Assembly: GCA_964368815.1 (NCBI GenBank)
Contig: CAYJDA010000008.1
Location: 18,934-82,933, forward strand
From: CAYJBH01 sp964368815
GTDB taxonomy: Bacteria; Bacillota; Clostridia; Oscillospirales; Ruminococcaceae
Length of the DNA stretch: 64,000 bases
Reading direction: 5' to 3'
The notes under the pieces were generated by a model. The model searched no databases. It had not been told where the DNA came from and saw nothing but the letters and a program-made list of their open reading frames with translations. Positions 26,303 through 34,636 of this stretch are shown piece after piece (the stretch's first letter is position 1; every line of letters begins with the position of its first letter). The position numbers were made by a program, and so were the translations under genes.

Positions 26303-27589
26303 ATGCAAGAAATAAATAAACTGGATGTTGCTGCAAAACTTTTTCCTGCAGTTACAAATAAGAATAACTCCTCTGTGTTTAGAGTTTCGGTAATACTTAA
26401 AGAGGAGATAGATTCACGAGTTTTACAGCTTGCGGTTAATATGATATATGAACGCTTTAATCTATTCTTCTTCAGATTAAGAAAAGGTTTTTTTTGGCAC
26501 TATTTCGATAAAAATCATGTTTATTTTACTGTGGAATGCGAACAGTCGTCACCATGCACCAGTATTATTGCACATGAGAACAAAAATTTTATTATCAAGG
26601 TGTTATACTATGGTAATCGTATTTCTGTTGAAGCTTTTCATTCAATAACAGACGGAGGAGGAATTTACGAATATTTAAAATCACTAACCTATTACTATCT
26701 TACAATTAAACATGGACCGTTTGAAGACGAAGGAAAGATATGTTTGTTTGATGAATTTGATGCAAACAGAAATGAAGATAGCTTTATTAAAAATTTTTCC
26801 GCTCCAAAGAATAACAAGCAAAAGCAGAAAAACAAGGCTCAAAATTCTTTTAGATTGAACGGGATGAAATTTGTAGGTGGGGGTCATAGAGCGATTACCG
26901 GATTAATATCGGTCAATCAGCTTAAAGAGCTTTGTAAAAAACATGGATGTACCGTAACGACATTTTTAACTGCTACACTCATGATGGCAATTTACAATGA
27001 ACAACAAAAAACTTCACTAAATAAATCACCTATAGTTATATCAATTCCCGTTAATCTTAGGAAAGTTTTTAAATCAAATACCTTGAAAAATTTTTTTGGT
27101 GTCGTTAATGTGGGATATAAAATGACCGATGCAACTACCTTCCGGGATTTGTCCGAATCTATAACCGAACAGATGGCATATTCCTTGAAGCAGGAACAGT
27201 TAGAAGGAGCCTCCGAACAAAATGTTAAAATATCAAACAATGTCCTGCTTAAACACACCCCTCTTTTAGTTAAAAACATGATTGTTCCGGTTGGTTTTAA
27301 TATTATTGGTGAAACAAAAAAGACTATTTCGTTATCTAATATCGGAATGGTGGATTTTCCCTCCGGGGCAGCTGATTTTATAGAACATACCGAAATGATG
27401 CTCTACCCAACACCAAAAAGTCCTATTAACTGTGCCGTATGTTCCTTTTATGATAAACTATCAATTAATTTTACCGCAGCCATTACCGACGGTTCGATAA
27501 TCAGAAATTTCTTTAGGAGTTTAGCGAAAGACGGCTTAGCTGTAACGCTTTACTCAAATGGATGGGGGGAAGATTATGAACAGATGTAA
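26303..27589 (+). CDS. Condensation-domain superfamily acyltransferase
   Basis: A 428-residue protein of the CoA-dependent acyltransferase/condensation fold (alcohol acetyltransferase and PapA-like group). The catalytic HxxxDG-type motif reads AFHSITDGGG near residue 118. The C-terminal half has the second subdomain with ISIPVNLRK. AAAGGATG lies before the ATG at 26303; an in-frame ATG at 26291 has no ribosome binding site. The next gene overlaps by 14 nt, so the two are coupled. An acyl transfer to an alcohol or lipid is inferred; the substrate is unknown. Confidence 0.78.
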   Translation: MQEINKLDVAAKLFPAVTNKNNSSVFRVSVILKEEIDSRVLQLAVNMIYERFNLFFFRLRKGFFWHYFDKNHVYFTVECEQSSPCTSIIAHENKNFIIKVLYYGNRISVEAFHSITDGGGIYEYLKSLTYYYLTIKHGPFEDEGKICLFDEFDANRNEDSFIKNFSAPKNNKQKQKNKAQNSFRLNGMKFVGGGHRAITGLISVNQLKELCKKHGCTVTTFLTATLMMAIYNEQQKTSLNKSPIVISIPVNLRKVFKSNTLKNFFGVVNVGYKMTDATTFRDLSESITEQMAYSLKQEQLEGASEQNVKISNNVLLKHTPLLVKNMIVPVGFNIIGETKKTISLSNIGMVDFPSGAADFIEHTEMMLYPTPKSPINCAVCSFYDKLSINFTAAITDGSIIRNFFRSLAKDGLAVTLYSNGWGEDYEQM

Positions 27590-28253
27590 CGAATGCAATG
27601 TAGATATATATGAAAGCGAGCAGAGGTGTCCTTTGTGTCACAGCGAAATAGAGAATGCACTGCCAAATATAAAAACAGCTGTATCATATCCAAACTATCG
27701 AGAAATCACCAAAAGAAGATCACAGCTTAGGAAGTTACCGGTTTTTATCTCAATTTCAGCATCAATAATTTGTTTATATATTAATGCATTTACTCATGCC
27801 GAAGGTGGTATACTCTGGTCGATTATTGTGGTAACTGCTTTAATATTCGCTAACGGAGTTTTCTATACAACGAGATCCACTGCAAGAAGGTTTGGAGCTA
27901 AGGTTTTAATAAACCATATACTATTGTCGGCACTGGTAATTATTGTCGACTTTACCACAGGTGGGCAATTGTGGTCCACAAACTATGTTTTTCCATTCTT
28001 AACCTTTGCAACCATCATTTATCTTACAGTGCTGGCAATAAGAAGTAAAAGGCATTTTTCAGAATATTTTGGATATATACTTGTTGTTATGTTATTAGGG
28101 TTAGTACCGATAGCCATCTATTTATTAGGTCTTGCGGATGCAACATGGGGAGTTTTTCTATCTGCAATATGCTGTATAATAGTTGTTATTGCGCTTACAA
28201 CTTTCTTTTTTAATAGCCTTAAGCAGGAAATAATAAAAAGATTCCACCGATAG
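27576..28253 (+). CDS. Zinc-ribbon membrane protein (DUF6320-like)
   Basis: A 225-residue protein: N-terminal zinc ribbon (CNECNVDIYESEQRCPLC) followed by about six membrane helices from residue 48 on. I think it belongs to the DUF6320 group often encoded beside condensation-type acyltransferases, but I cannot check this. Start at 27576 behind GGGGGAAGATT, inside the end of the acyltransferase gene. Function unknown; it may anchor or serve the acyltransferase. Confidence 0.75.
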   Translation: MNRCNECNVDIYESEQRCPLCHSEIENALPNIKTAVSYPNYREITKRRSQLRKLPVFISISASIICLYINAFTHAEGGILWSIIVVTALIFANGVFYTTRSTARRFGAKVLINHILLSALVIIVDFTTGGQLWSTNYVFPFLTFATIIYLTVLAIRSKRHFSEYFGYILVVMLLGLVPIAIYLLGLADATWGVFLSAICCIIVVIALTTFFFNSLKQEIIKRFHR

Positions 28254-28267
28254 ATAATAATAAACAC

Positions 28268-28317
28268 GTCCCCGAATTATTGAATACGACAACTGTCGCA
28301 TTCAATAATTCGGGGAC
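28268..28317. repeat. 50-bp palindromic element
   Basis: Arms GTCCCCGAATTATTGAAT and ATTCAATAATTCGGGGAC are perfect over 18 bp and enclose CGAC-AACT-GTCG; the A/C opposite each other is the only mismatch. It lies between convergent genes. There is no T tract on either side, so it is more like a REP or MITE-like palindrome than a standard terminator. Confidence 0.7.
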
Positions 28318-28344
28318 AGATAAATGCACTGTGAAATAATACTA

Positions 28345-29847
28345 CTATTTTTTTTGCGAAATCATTGAACCTTCTTTTATTCGCGTTGCCTTTGTCATCT
28401 CAAGACCGGTAGCATAGTCTAGCTGGCGCGATTCATAATCATTTACACTTTGCCTTGTGTATCCGGTATATTCCCAGGTTGCATCAGCGGCATCCTTTCT
28501 CCAGGGGCGACGCTCCCAGTAGTAACCACGGAATGGATCTCGGGTTTCGTTCATATTATTGAGTATTATGTCATGAAGTTCGCATATCTTGCTGTAGTGG
28601 TTCGGCGAGTTTATGAGATTATTTATTTCGTGTGGGTCCTCTTTTATATCATAGAACTCATCCTGGCTCAGTAAATTAATCGACAGCTTATATCTTCCGT
28701 CAAATACAGCCCTCATTGGTTGAAAGCCACCAAATCCATCATGATCTACTTCATACCTTCCAAACTCTATGAAGCTATAACGTTGTCCAACCGGCTCACT
28801 TTTTGTTAGCAATGGTAGCATGCTTTTTCCGGCGAACATTTCCGGTACTTTTACACCGAGCATTTCAAATACTGTCGGCGGCAAATCGATATGAGAGGCA
28901 GGAGCAGATGACACACCTTCCTTTTCGATACCTTTTCCGGTTATAAACAATGGAATACGTGCCACCTCATCGTAAACGGTGGACCCCTTTCCGGTCAAAC
29001 AGTGTGATTGAAAGGCTTCTCCATGGTCGGATGTGTATATAATGTAAACATCCTCCATAGCATCAATGACATCTAAAACACGCCCGATTTCATGATCTAC
29101 AAATTCATTGCATCCAAAATAAAAAGCATTTTTTAATTTTATATCATCACGATTCATTTCGGCTCTATTACCTGCCCATGCTTTTTGGTAGTCCGGCTTA
29201 TTCTCTAAAACGTCCTTAATGTTGGGGCTGGCGGGGAACTCAAAATCAACATATTTTTCCCAGTATTCTCGAGGACAGATAAAAGGATGATGTGGTTCAT
29301 CATAAGAAATGCTCAGGAAAAAATCGTTGTCAGCATTCTTGTGTAAAAAGTCAATAGCTCTGTCAGAGCAACGATGCGCATAGGTGAATTCGGCAGTAAA
29401 GTCGCGTTTTAACATACTGTTTTCATCACGCGAAAGTACTCTCTCTTCATCAGATAATTCCTCAAGGTAGCAACGCATATCGTACCAATAATCGGAATCC
29501 CACCCGTCAGGACACTTTCCTAAACCGAAATAATCACCTCCGTCGAGATGCCACTTGCCTATGTACGCAGTGTGAATATTGTTATCGGAAAGACGCTGGC
29601 CTATAGTTTTAACATCAGCGGCAAGGCCAACGGAGTTAGTCCAGGAGTTGCAGGAATGTGGAAATAAGCCGGTAAATAAGGAAGCACGTGCCGGTTGGCA
29701 GACGGGCTGTGTGGTATAAGCACGTTCAAAGCGCATTCCTTTGCTCGATAATTTGTCAAGATTGGGAGTGGATAGCCCGGTTTTTACATTTGCGTTCACC
29801 ATATCGTAACGCTGGGTGTCTGTCATAATGAATACAACTTTTGCCAT
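28345..29847 (-). CDS. Sulfatase (type I, formylglycine)
   Basis: A 500-residue arylsulfatase-family hydrolase of sulfate esters, without signal peptide and so probably cytoplasmic. Motifs: metal site MTDTQRYD, formylglycine motif CQPARASLFTG (Cys50), GKWHLDGGD, second metal site YTSDHGEAF, and a C-terminal substrate domain. The oxidation of Cys50 needs an anSME maturase, which is not in the window. AAGGGGAAAAAC precedes the ATG. The HD-domain gene lies 23 nt upstream on the same strand. Confidence 0.92.
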   Translation of the reverse strand: MAKVVFIMTDTQRYDMVNANVKTGLSTPNLDKLSSKGMRFERAYTTQPVCQPARASLFTGLFPHSCNSWTNSVGLAADVKTIGQRLSDNNIHTAYIGKWHLDGGDYFGLGKCPDGWDSDYWYDMRCYLEELSDEERVLSRDENSMLKRDFTAEFTYAHRCSDRAIDFLHKNADNDFFLSISYDEPHHPFICPREYWEKYVDFEFPASPNIKDVLENKPDYQKAWAGNRAEMNRDDIKLKNAFYFGCNEFVDHEIGRVLDVIDAMEDVYIIYTSDHGEAFQSHCLTGKGSTVYDEVARIPLFITGKGIEKEGVSSAPASHIDLPPTVFEMLGVKVPEMFAGKSMLPLLTKSEPVGQRYSFIEFGRYEVDHDGFGGFQPMRAVFDGRYKLSINLLSQDEFYDIKEDPHEINNLINSPNHYSKICELHDIILNNMNETRDPFRGYYWERRPWRKDAADATWEYTGYTRQSVNDYESRQLDYATGLEMTKATRIKEGSMISQKK

Positions 29848-29870
29848 GTTTTTCCCCTTCGCTGTCGATG

Positions 29871-30431
29871 TTAAATATTTGTTTTCTCAACCGCCTTCAT
29901 AGCTTCCAGTGTTTTGAGTAGAAGATCTTCAATTGGCCAATTAAGATATTCGGCTCCCTTTGAAATAACTGCTCGATCGCAACCGGCCGCGAAAGATTTA
30001 TCTTTAAATTTCTTCTTTAATGATTTAAGTTCCATGTCGCTCACACTTTTTGAGGGGCGCATAAGTGCTGCCGCACCTATCAAACCGGTAAGTTCATCCA
30101 CTGCAAAAAGAATTTTTTCCATATGCTCACTCGGTTCTATATCTGAGCACTGACCGTATCCATGACTTGCAATTGAGCGAATAAGTTTTTCTTCTACACC
30201 TTCTGCCTGCAACAGTTCAAAGCATTTTTTGCAGTGCTCCTGAGGATACATGCCAAAATCGATATCATGAAGAATGCCAACAACAGTCCAGTACTCAACA
30301 TCTTCATTATATTCCTTTGCGAAATACCCCATAACTTTTCCAACGGTGTCACTATGAACTATATGAAAAGGTTCGCTATTATATTTTCTAAAAATTTCCT
30401 TTGCTTTTTCTATCGTTAAATGATTTTCCAT
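29871..30431 (-). CDS. HD-domain phosphohydrolase
   Basis: A 186-residue HD-domain protein. The metal ligands are seen as VHSDTVGKVM (first His), GILHDIDFG (HD pair) and the later ASHG His. Such enzymes hydrolyse phosphomonoesters or phosphodiesters of nucleotides or sugars. ATGGAGAATATGT precedes the ATG. It is followed by the sulfatase with 23 nt between, so the two may be co-transcribed. Substrate unknown. Confidence 0.85.
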   Translation of the reverse strand: MENHLTIEKAKEIFRKYNSEPFHIVHSDTVGKVMGYFAKEYNEDVEYWTVVGILHDIDFGMYPQEHCKKCFELLQAEGVEEKLIRSIASHGYGQCSDIEPSEHMEKILFAVDELTGLIGAAALMRPSKSVSDMELKSLKKKFKDKSFAAGCDRAVISKGAEYLNWPIEDLLLKTLEAMKAVEKTNI

Positions 30432-30530
30432 ACATATTCTCCATCATTAATGTAATCACATTATATCATTTATAACACACTAAAGCAAGATAATTGCAAA
30501 AAAGAGCAAAATGGAGAACAGTACGAACCA

Positions 30531-30577
30531 AAAGGTATTTCCAATAGCTCCGGCTATGCCGGAAAATATACGAAGTT
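30531..30577. repeat. Hairpin repeat, copy 1
   Basis: Unit with TTCCAATAG, stem CTCCGGC/GCCGGA and AAATATACGAAGTT. It is identical over 47 bp to copy 2, 107 bp downstream. Confidence 0.85.
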
Positions 30578-30637
30578 TCTTGTACGAGAAATACATTGTT
30601 TTTGCGCAAGGTGCAAAATGCAAAGTTACACTTTGCA

Positions 30638-30684
30638 AAAGGTATTTCCAATAGCTCCGGCTATGCCGGAAAATATACGAAGTT
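30638..30684. repeat. Hairpin repeat, copy 2 (ends at the assembly gap)
   Basis: Exact copy of 30531-30577, cut off by the N run. The spacer before it holds a second hairpin (TGCAAAG/CTTTGCA). Confidence 0.85.
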
Positions 30685-30784
30685 NNNNNNNNNNNNNNNN
30701 NNNNNNNNNNNNNNNNNNNNNNNNNNNNNNNNNNNNNNNNNNNNNNNNNNNNNNNNNNNNNNNNNNNNNNNNNNNNNNNNNNNN
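30685..30784. other. Assembly gap of 100 N
   Basis: Exactly 100 N, so the length is nominal. The flanks are copies of the same repeat, so further repeat units are probably missing. Confidence 0.99.
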
Positions 30785-30788
30785 TGCA

Positions 30789-30828
30789 AAAGGTATTTCC
30801 AATAGCTCCGGCTATGCCGGAGATTATA
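30789..30828. repeat. Hairpin repeat, last copy
   Basis: Same core as copies 1 and 2, but it ends in GCCGGAGATTATATA, like the copy at 13617-13647. Confidence 0.8.
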
Positions 30829-30860
30829 TAAATTTTTCTTGCATTTTACATAATTTACGT

Positions 30861-30866
30861 GGTATA
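30861..30866 (+). promoter_or_regulatory. Candidate promoter (-10) of the mnmE unit
   Basis: TATAAT with TTGCAT 18 nt upstream (about 30837-30842); transcription would start about 25 nt before the first ORF. Confidence 0.45.
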
Positions 30867-31018
30867 ATAATTACAGGATAAAACCTTTGAGGTAGAAGAT
30901 GAAGCTTAACAACATTACAAACCATGTATGTGGGCTTGTTTCGACGCTTTTAACGATAGCGGTTGCCAATTTAATGCCTGCAAGGGAATTACCAAAAAGA
31001 AAATCGGAGGACAATAAA

Positions 31019-31198
31019 ATGCGTAAATCAATAACAATTGCATTGCTGTTAGCGGCAGTAGCCGGAGCCCTCGTAACAGTTTACTTCTACCTTGCTCGCA
31101 GAGAGCGTGAGCTAAACGAATATGAAGAAATTTTGTTCAGTGATGATCTTGGCGAAATTCCAACAGGCGATTTGGTAGACGAGCCAATAGTAGATTAG
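31019..31198 (+). CDS. Small membrane protein upstream of mnmE
   Basis: A 59-residue protein with one membrane helix (about 4-24) and an acidic tail. CGGAGGACAATAAA precedes the ATG at 31019. The same frame is open from an ATG at 30899, which also has a ribosome binding site (GAGGTAGAAG) and would give 99 residues; both forms are possible. Its stop overlaps the GTG of mnmE (TAGTG), so translation is coupled. Function unknown. Confidence 0.6.
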   Translation: MRKSITIALLLAAVAGALVTVYFYLARRERELNEYEEILFSDDLGEIPTGDLVDEPIVD

Positions 31199-32529
31199 TG
31201 GAACAGGATAATATAGTCGCAATCTCGACAGCCCACGGAAACTCGGCTATCGGGATTGTTAGGTTGTCCGGAGCATCGTCTCATGCGATAGCATCCGAAA
31301 TGTTTAAAGCAGTAAACCCTTCTAAACCAAATGGTTATGAGGCTAGGTTTGGTGTTTTGTATGACATTGAGGGACCTATTGACGAGGCGATTGCTCTTTA
31401 TTTTTATGCCCCAAATTCATATACCGGCGAAAACGTAGTGGAGTTTAGTTGCCATGGCAATCTTCACCTTCTTAAACGTGTTGTTGAGGCAGCAGTATCG
31501 CTAGGAGCGCGCCAGGCAGTAGCCGGAGAGTTTTCCAGAAGAGCCTTTATGAACGGCAAACTTTCACTTTCTAAGGCTGAGGCTGTATCAGCGTTGATAT
31601 CCGGAGAGGGTAGACGCTCAACCGCAGCAGCCTCTAATGCGTTATGTGGAGTTTTAGGCCGTGAAATTGAAACTCTTTCAAAAGAGCTGCGTTCGGTGGC
31701 GGCTATGGTAGCGGCAGCATGCGACTATCCAGAAGATGTAGATCTCGAAACAGGGGATATGATTGACAAATTAGTCCAAATTAGGGACAAGCTTCTAAAG
31801 CAATCAAACGATGCTATGTTGGTTCAAGATTACGACGGTGGTATAAAAACGGTAATTATTGGAAAACCCAATGCCGGAAAGAGTACAGTCTTAAACCTCA
31901 TATGCGGTCATGATAGAGCTATTGTCAGCCCTGTTGCAGGTACTACAAGAGATGTGGTTGAACAGCACGCCGAGATAGGCGGCTATCGGCTGATAATCTC
32001 CGATACTGCTGGAATTCATGATACCGATGATGAGATAGAAAAAGAAGGAATAAGAAGAAGTCATGCAAGCTTAAGGGAGGCGCAGCTGGCGGTTGTAGTT
32101 ATAGACGCAACACAGCCTTTTGATGACTCTTTTTGTGGACTTACTGCAGGAATAAACTCAATTGCTGTTATTAATAAAATTGATGTAGAAAATAAAATTG
32201 AGCGAAATAAATTAACCGGATTCAATAGGGTTGTAGAAATTTCAGCCATAGATCCAAGCTATCGCAAAAAGCTTATAGAAGAAATCATTGCCGCGCTACC
32301 GGAGCTACCGCAACAGGATGTGTTGCCAATATCTACAAGACAGGCAACGGCAGCAAAAAATGCTGCAATGGAAATTGATGAAGCGGTTAAATGCTTACGG
32401 ATGGGAGTATTAGACGTTACTTCGGTGAGACTGGAAGAAGCATATTCCTCTATATGCGAAATGTTACTATTAAATCCCACCGATGAAATAATCAATTCAA
32501 TATTTGAAAAGTTTTGCATAGGTAAATAA
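31198..32529 (+). CDS. mnmE: tRNA-modification GTPase MnmE
   Basis: MnmE acts with MnmG to form the 5-carboxymethylaminomethyl group on U34 of certain tRNAs. The 443 residues show the N-terminal folate-binding domain, the GTPase motifs GKPNAGKST, DTAG and NKID, and the C-terminal motif CIGK at the very end with the catalytic Cys. The start is GTG, one base into the upstream stop. Its partner mnmG lies 28 kb away at 60231, not adjacent as in many Firmicutes. Confidence 0.96.
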   Translation: MEQDNIVAISTAHGNSAIGIVRLSGASSHAIASEMFKAVNPSKPNGYEARFGVLYDIEGPIDEAIALYFYAPNSYTGENVVEFSCHGNLHLLKRVVEAAVSLGARQAVAGEFSRRAFMNGKLSLSKAEAVSALISGEGRRSTAAASNALCGVLGREIETLSKELRSVAAMVAAACDYPEDVDLETGDMIDKLVQIRDKLLKQSNDAMLVQDYDGGIKTVIIGKPNAGKSTVLNLICGHDRAIVSPVAGTTRDVVEQHAEIGGYRLIISDTAGIHDTDDEIEKEGIRRSHASLREAQLAVVVIDATQPFDDSFCGLTAGINSIAVINKIDVENKIERNKLTGFNRVVEISAIDPSYRKKLIEEIIAALPELPQQDVLPISTRQATAAKNAAMEIDEAVKCLRMGVLDVTSVRLEEAYSSICEMLLLNPTDEIINSIFEKFCIGK

Positions 32530-32588
32530 GGATTGCTCTATACGATTTAGTTAAATAGCGCATATTAGTTGAGCAGAAAGGTTGAAGA

Positions 32589-33533
32589 ATGGTTCAGGTA
32601 ACAATTATTAATAAGTTGTTTTACAATCGAGCTGATGAGCTGAGACAAAAATTTCCTGAATGCAATTTTATAACAGGGGAAGAAGGTTGTGAGGAAAGCA
32701 CGATAATTTGGGGTAATATTAACCCCGATAAGTTAATAAATCACAAAAACCTAAAGTGGATGCAAACACATTCCGCGGGAGTAAATCACTACATTAACGA
32801 AGAGTTTCCCAAAAATACCATTCTCACAAACTCTACAGGAGCATACGGTCTTGCTATTGCTGAGCATATGCTTGCGCTTCACCTTTCCTTGACAAAGAAG
32901 TTAAATCTATATCGGGACAATCAGCATCGTCATGAATGGAAATCTCAAGGAATAGTACGTTCCGTAGCTTCCTCTACCGTTTTAGTAATTGGGCTTGGTG
33001 ATATTGGGTGCAACTATGCGCAAAAAGTTAAAGCTCTCGGCGCTCACGTAATAGGTGTACGAAGAACAGATTTGCGAAAGCCGGACTATGTAGATGAGCT
33101 ATACTTAAATGAAGAGATTGAAACGCTGTTACCGAGAGCAGATGTAGTGGCGGTAGCTCTGCCGGGAACAAAAAAAACAGAGAAAATTATTGATGCTGAT
33201 AAAATTTCCTTAATGAAGAATGATGCCATCATTATTAATGTCGGCCGTGGTAATGCTATAGATACCGAGGCGCTTTGCGATGCATTGTTAAGCGATAAGT
33301 TATACGGTGCTGCACTGGACGTAACCGATCCGGAACCATTGCCGAAAGAACATCGAATTTGGGATATTCCAAATGTAATTATTACTCCTCACATAGCAGG
33401 AGGTTTTCATATGCAAGAGATCATAGATGAAATTTATAATCTATTTATAGTTAACCTCGAAAACTTCTTGCAGGGTAAGCCGATGAAAAATGTTGTGGAT
33501 TTTGAACAGGGGTATCGAACAATTGATGCATGA
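32589..33533 (+). CDS. D-2-hydroxyacid dehydrogenase
   Basis: A 314-residue NAD-dependent dehydrogenase of the D-isomer family. The NAD site is VIGLGDIGCNYAQKVKALG; the catalytic Arg/Glu/His set is seen as NVGRGNAIDTEAL, DVTDPEPLP and TPHIAGG. The closest group is the phosphoglycerate dehydrogenase-like/glyoxylate reductase set; substrate unknown. GCAGAAAGGTTGAAGA precedes the ATG. Confidence 0.87.
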   Translation: MVQVTIINKLFYNRADELRQKFPECNFITGEEGCEESTIIWGNINPDKLINHKNLKWMQTHSAGVNHYINEEFPKNTILTNSTGAYGLAIAEHMLALHLSLTKKLNLYRDNQHRHEWKSQGIVRSVASSTVLVIGLGDIGCNYAQKVKALGAHVIGVRRTDLRKPDYVDELYLNEEIETLLPRADVVAVALPGTKKTEKIIDADKISLMKNDAIIINVGRGNAIDTEALCDALLSDKLYGAALDVTDPEPLPKEHRIWDIPNVIITPHIAGGFHMQEIIDEIYNLFIVNLENFLQGKPMKNVVDFEQGYRTIDA

Positions 33534-33571
33534 AGTTGACGCATGATATAGCTGAATAATTGCGCAAAGAC

Positions 33572-33600
33572 TTGATTGTTATCGCAAAATGTGGTAATAT
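33572..33600 (+). promoter_or_regulatory. Promoter of the ferredoxin gene
   Basis: TTGATT, 17-nt spacer, TAATAT, about 65 nt before the start. Confidence 0.6.
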
Positions 33601-33664
33601 TAATACAGAATAGGGAAATGGCAGTTGCTGTTGAACTATTTAAGAAAAATAGGAGGTGAAAACC

Positions 33665-33829
33665 ATGGCACATGTTATTAACGATAACTGTATCAGCTGC
33701 GGAGCCTGTGAAGGCGAATGTCCCGTATCGGCAATTTCGATGGGAACAGATCATTATGTGATATCCGACGACTGTATTGATTGTGGAGTATGTAAGGATT
33801 CATGTCCTGCAGATGCAATCGAGGGTTAG
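33665..33829 (+). CDS. Small 2[4Fe-4S] ferredoxin
   Basis: A 54-residue clostridial ferredoxin, the low-potential electron carrier that would feed the Rnf complex and other redox enzymes. Two CxxCxxCxxxCP clusters are present: CISCGACEGECP and CIDCGVCKDSCP. AGGAGGTGAAAACC precedes the ATG. It is monocistronic, with its own promoter and terminator. Confidence 0.95.
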   Translation: MAHVINDNCISCGACEGECPVSAISMGTDHYVISDDCIDCGVCKDSCPADAIEG

Positions 33830-33834
33830 TAATT

Positions 33835-33872
33835 AAAGGTGTATCGCTAATTACAGCGGATACACCTTTTTT
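33835..33872 (+). terminator. Rho-independent terminator after ferredoxin
   Basis: AAAGGTGTATC/GGATACACCTTT with an inner CGCT/AGCG pairing, followed by TTTTT. Confidence 0.85.
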
Positions 33873-33913
33873 ACGACAATTATTGATTTATTAACCGTTT
33901 ACCGGAGAATTAA

Positions 33914-34636
33914 ATGACAAAAGAAGTATTAAATAACGGAACGGTTGTATATATAGATGATGTTCATCGCTTCGGCACAGATGCAATGCTTTTATCACAT
34001 TTTTGTGAGCTAAAGCGGTTGGAGTCTGCGGTGGATTTTTGTAGTGGTTGCGGAATAATACCGCTCAGATTTATTGACGCAGGTGCAAAAGGTAGGATTA
34101 CCGCAGTTGAATTGCAACCTAAAGCGGCTAAACTTATTGAAAGGGCAAAAACAGAACAAAGCATAGATAATTTAGAGGTTGTTTGTAGAGATTTAAACGG
34201 TTTTAGAACCGAAAAACTTTTTGATGTAGTTAGCTGTAATCCACCTTATTTTGAAAGTGGAGAAAAAGCAAAAGTGTTTTCTCGAGCAATAAACAGGCAT
34301 GAATCAGAAGGTATATTAAATTCGGTTATTGCCACTGCTGCAGCAGTACTAAAGGATAGAGGCAGATTGTGTATCTGCCATCGCCCGAACAGGCTTGCGG
34401 ATATTTTTTGCGCTATGAGAAGTCACGGCATTGAGCCAAAAAGGTTGAGGTTAGTTCGCCCAAAATCAGGGAGAACACCATATCTGGCACTTATAGATGG
34501 TAGAAAAGCAGGAGGTGTCGGACTACATCTTCTTCCTGACCTGATTGTTGAAAACAAAAAGGGAGAGCATACTGCCGAGATGATGAGAATATATAAAAGC
34601 AACAATATTGACATTAAGGGTAAAAATGTTAGATAA
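33914..34636 (+). CDS. tRNA1(Val) A37 N6-methyltransferase-like protein
   Basis: A 240-residue SAM-dependent methyltransferase of the TrmN6/YfiC type, which methylates adenine at N6 in tRNA. Motif I is VDFCSGCGIIPLRF and the catalytic motif is NPPYF. It is the first of three overlapping genes (this gene, rsmI, yfcE), a common order in Firmicutes. Start at 33914 behind CCGGAGAATTAA. Confidence 0.87.
   Translation: MTKEVLNNGTVVYIDDVHRFGTDAMLLSHFCELKRLESAVDFCSGCGIIPLRFIDAGAKGRITAVELQPKAAKLIERAKTEQSIDNLEVVCRDLNGFRTEKLFDVVSCNPPYFESGEKAKVFSRAINRHESEGILNSVIATAAAVLKDRGRLCICHRPNRLADIFCAMRSHGIEPKRLRLVRPKSGRTPYLALIDGRKAGGVGLHLLPDLIVENKKGEHTAEMMRIYKSNNIDIKGKNVR

Noticed and set aside
30531..30828. CRISPR array
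   Set aside because: Only three copies with unlike spacing, a palindromic hairpin core, no cas genes and one related copy 17 kb away.
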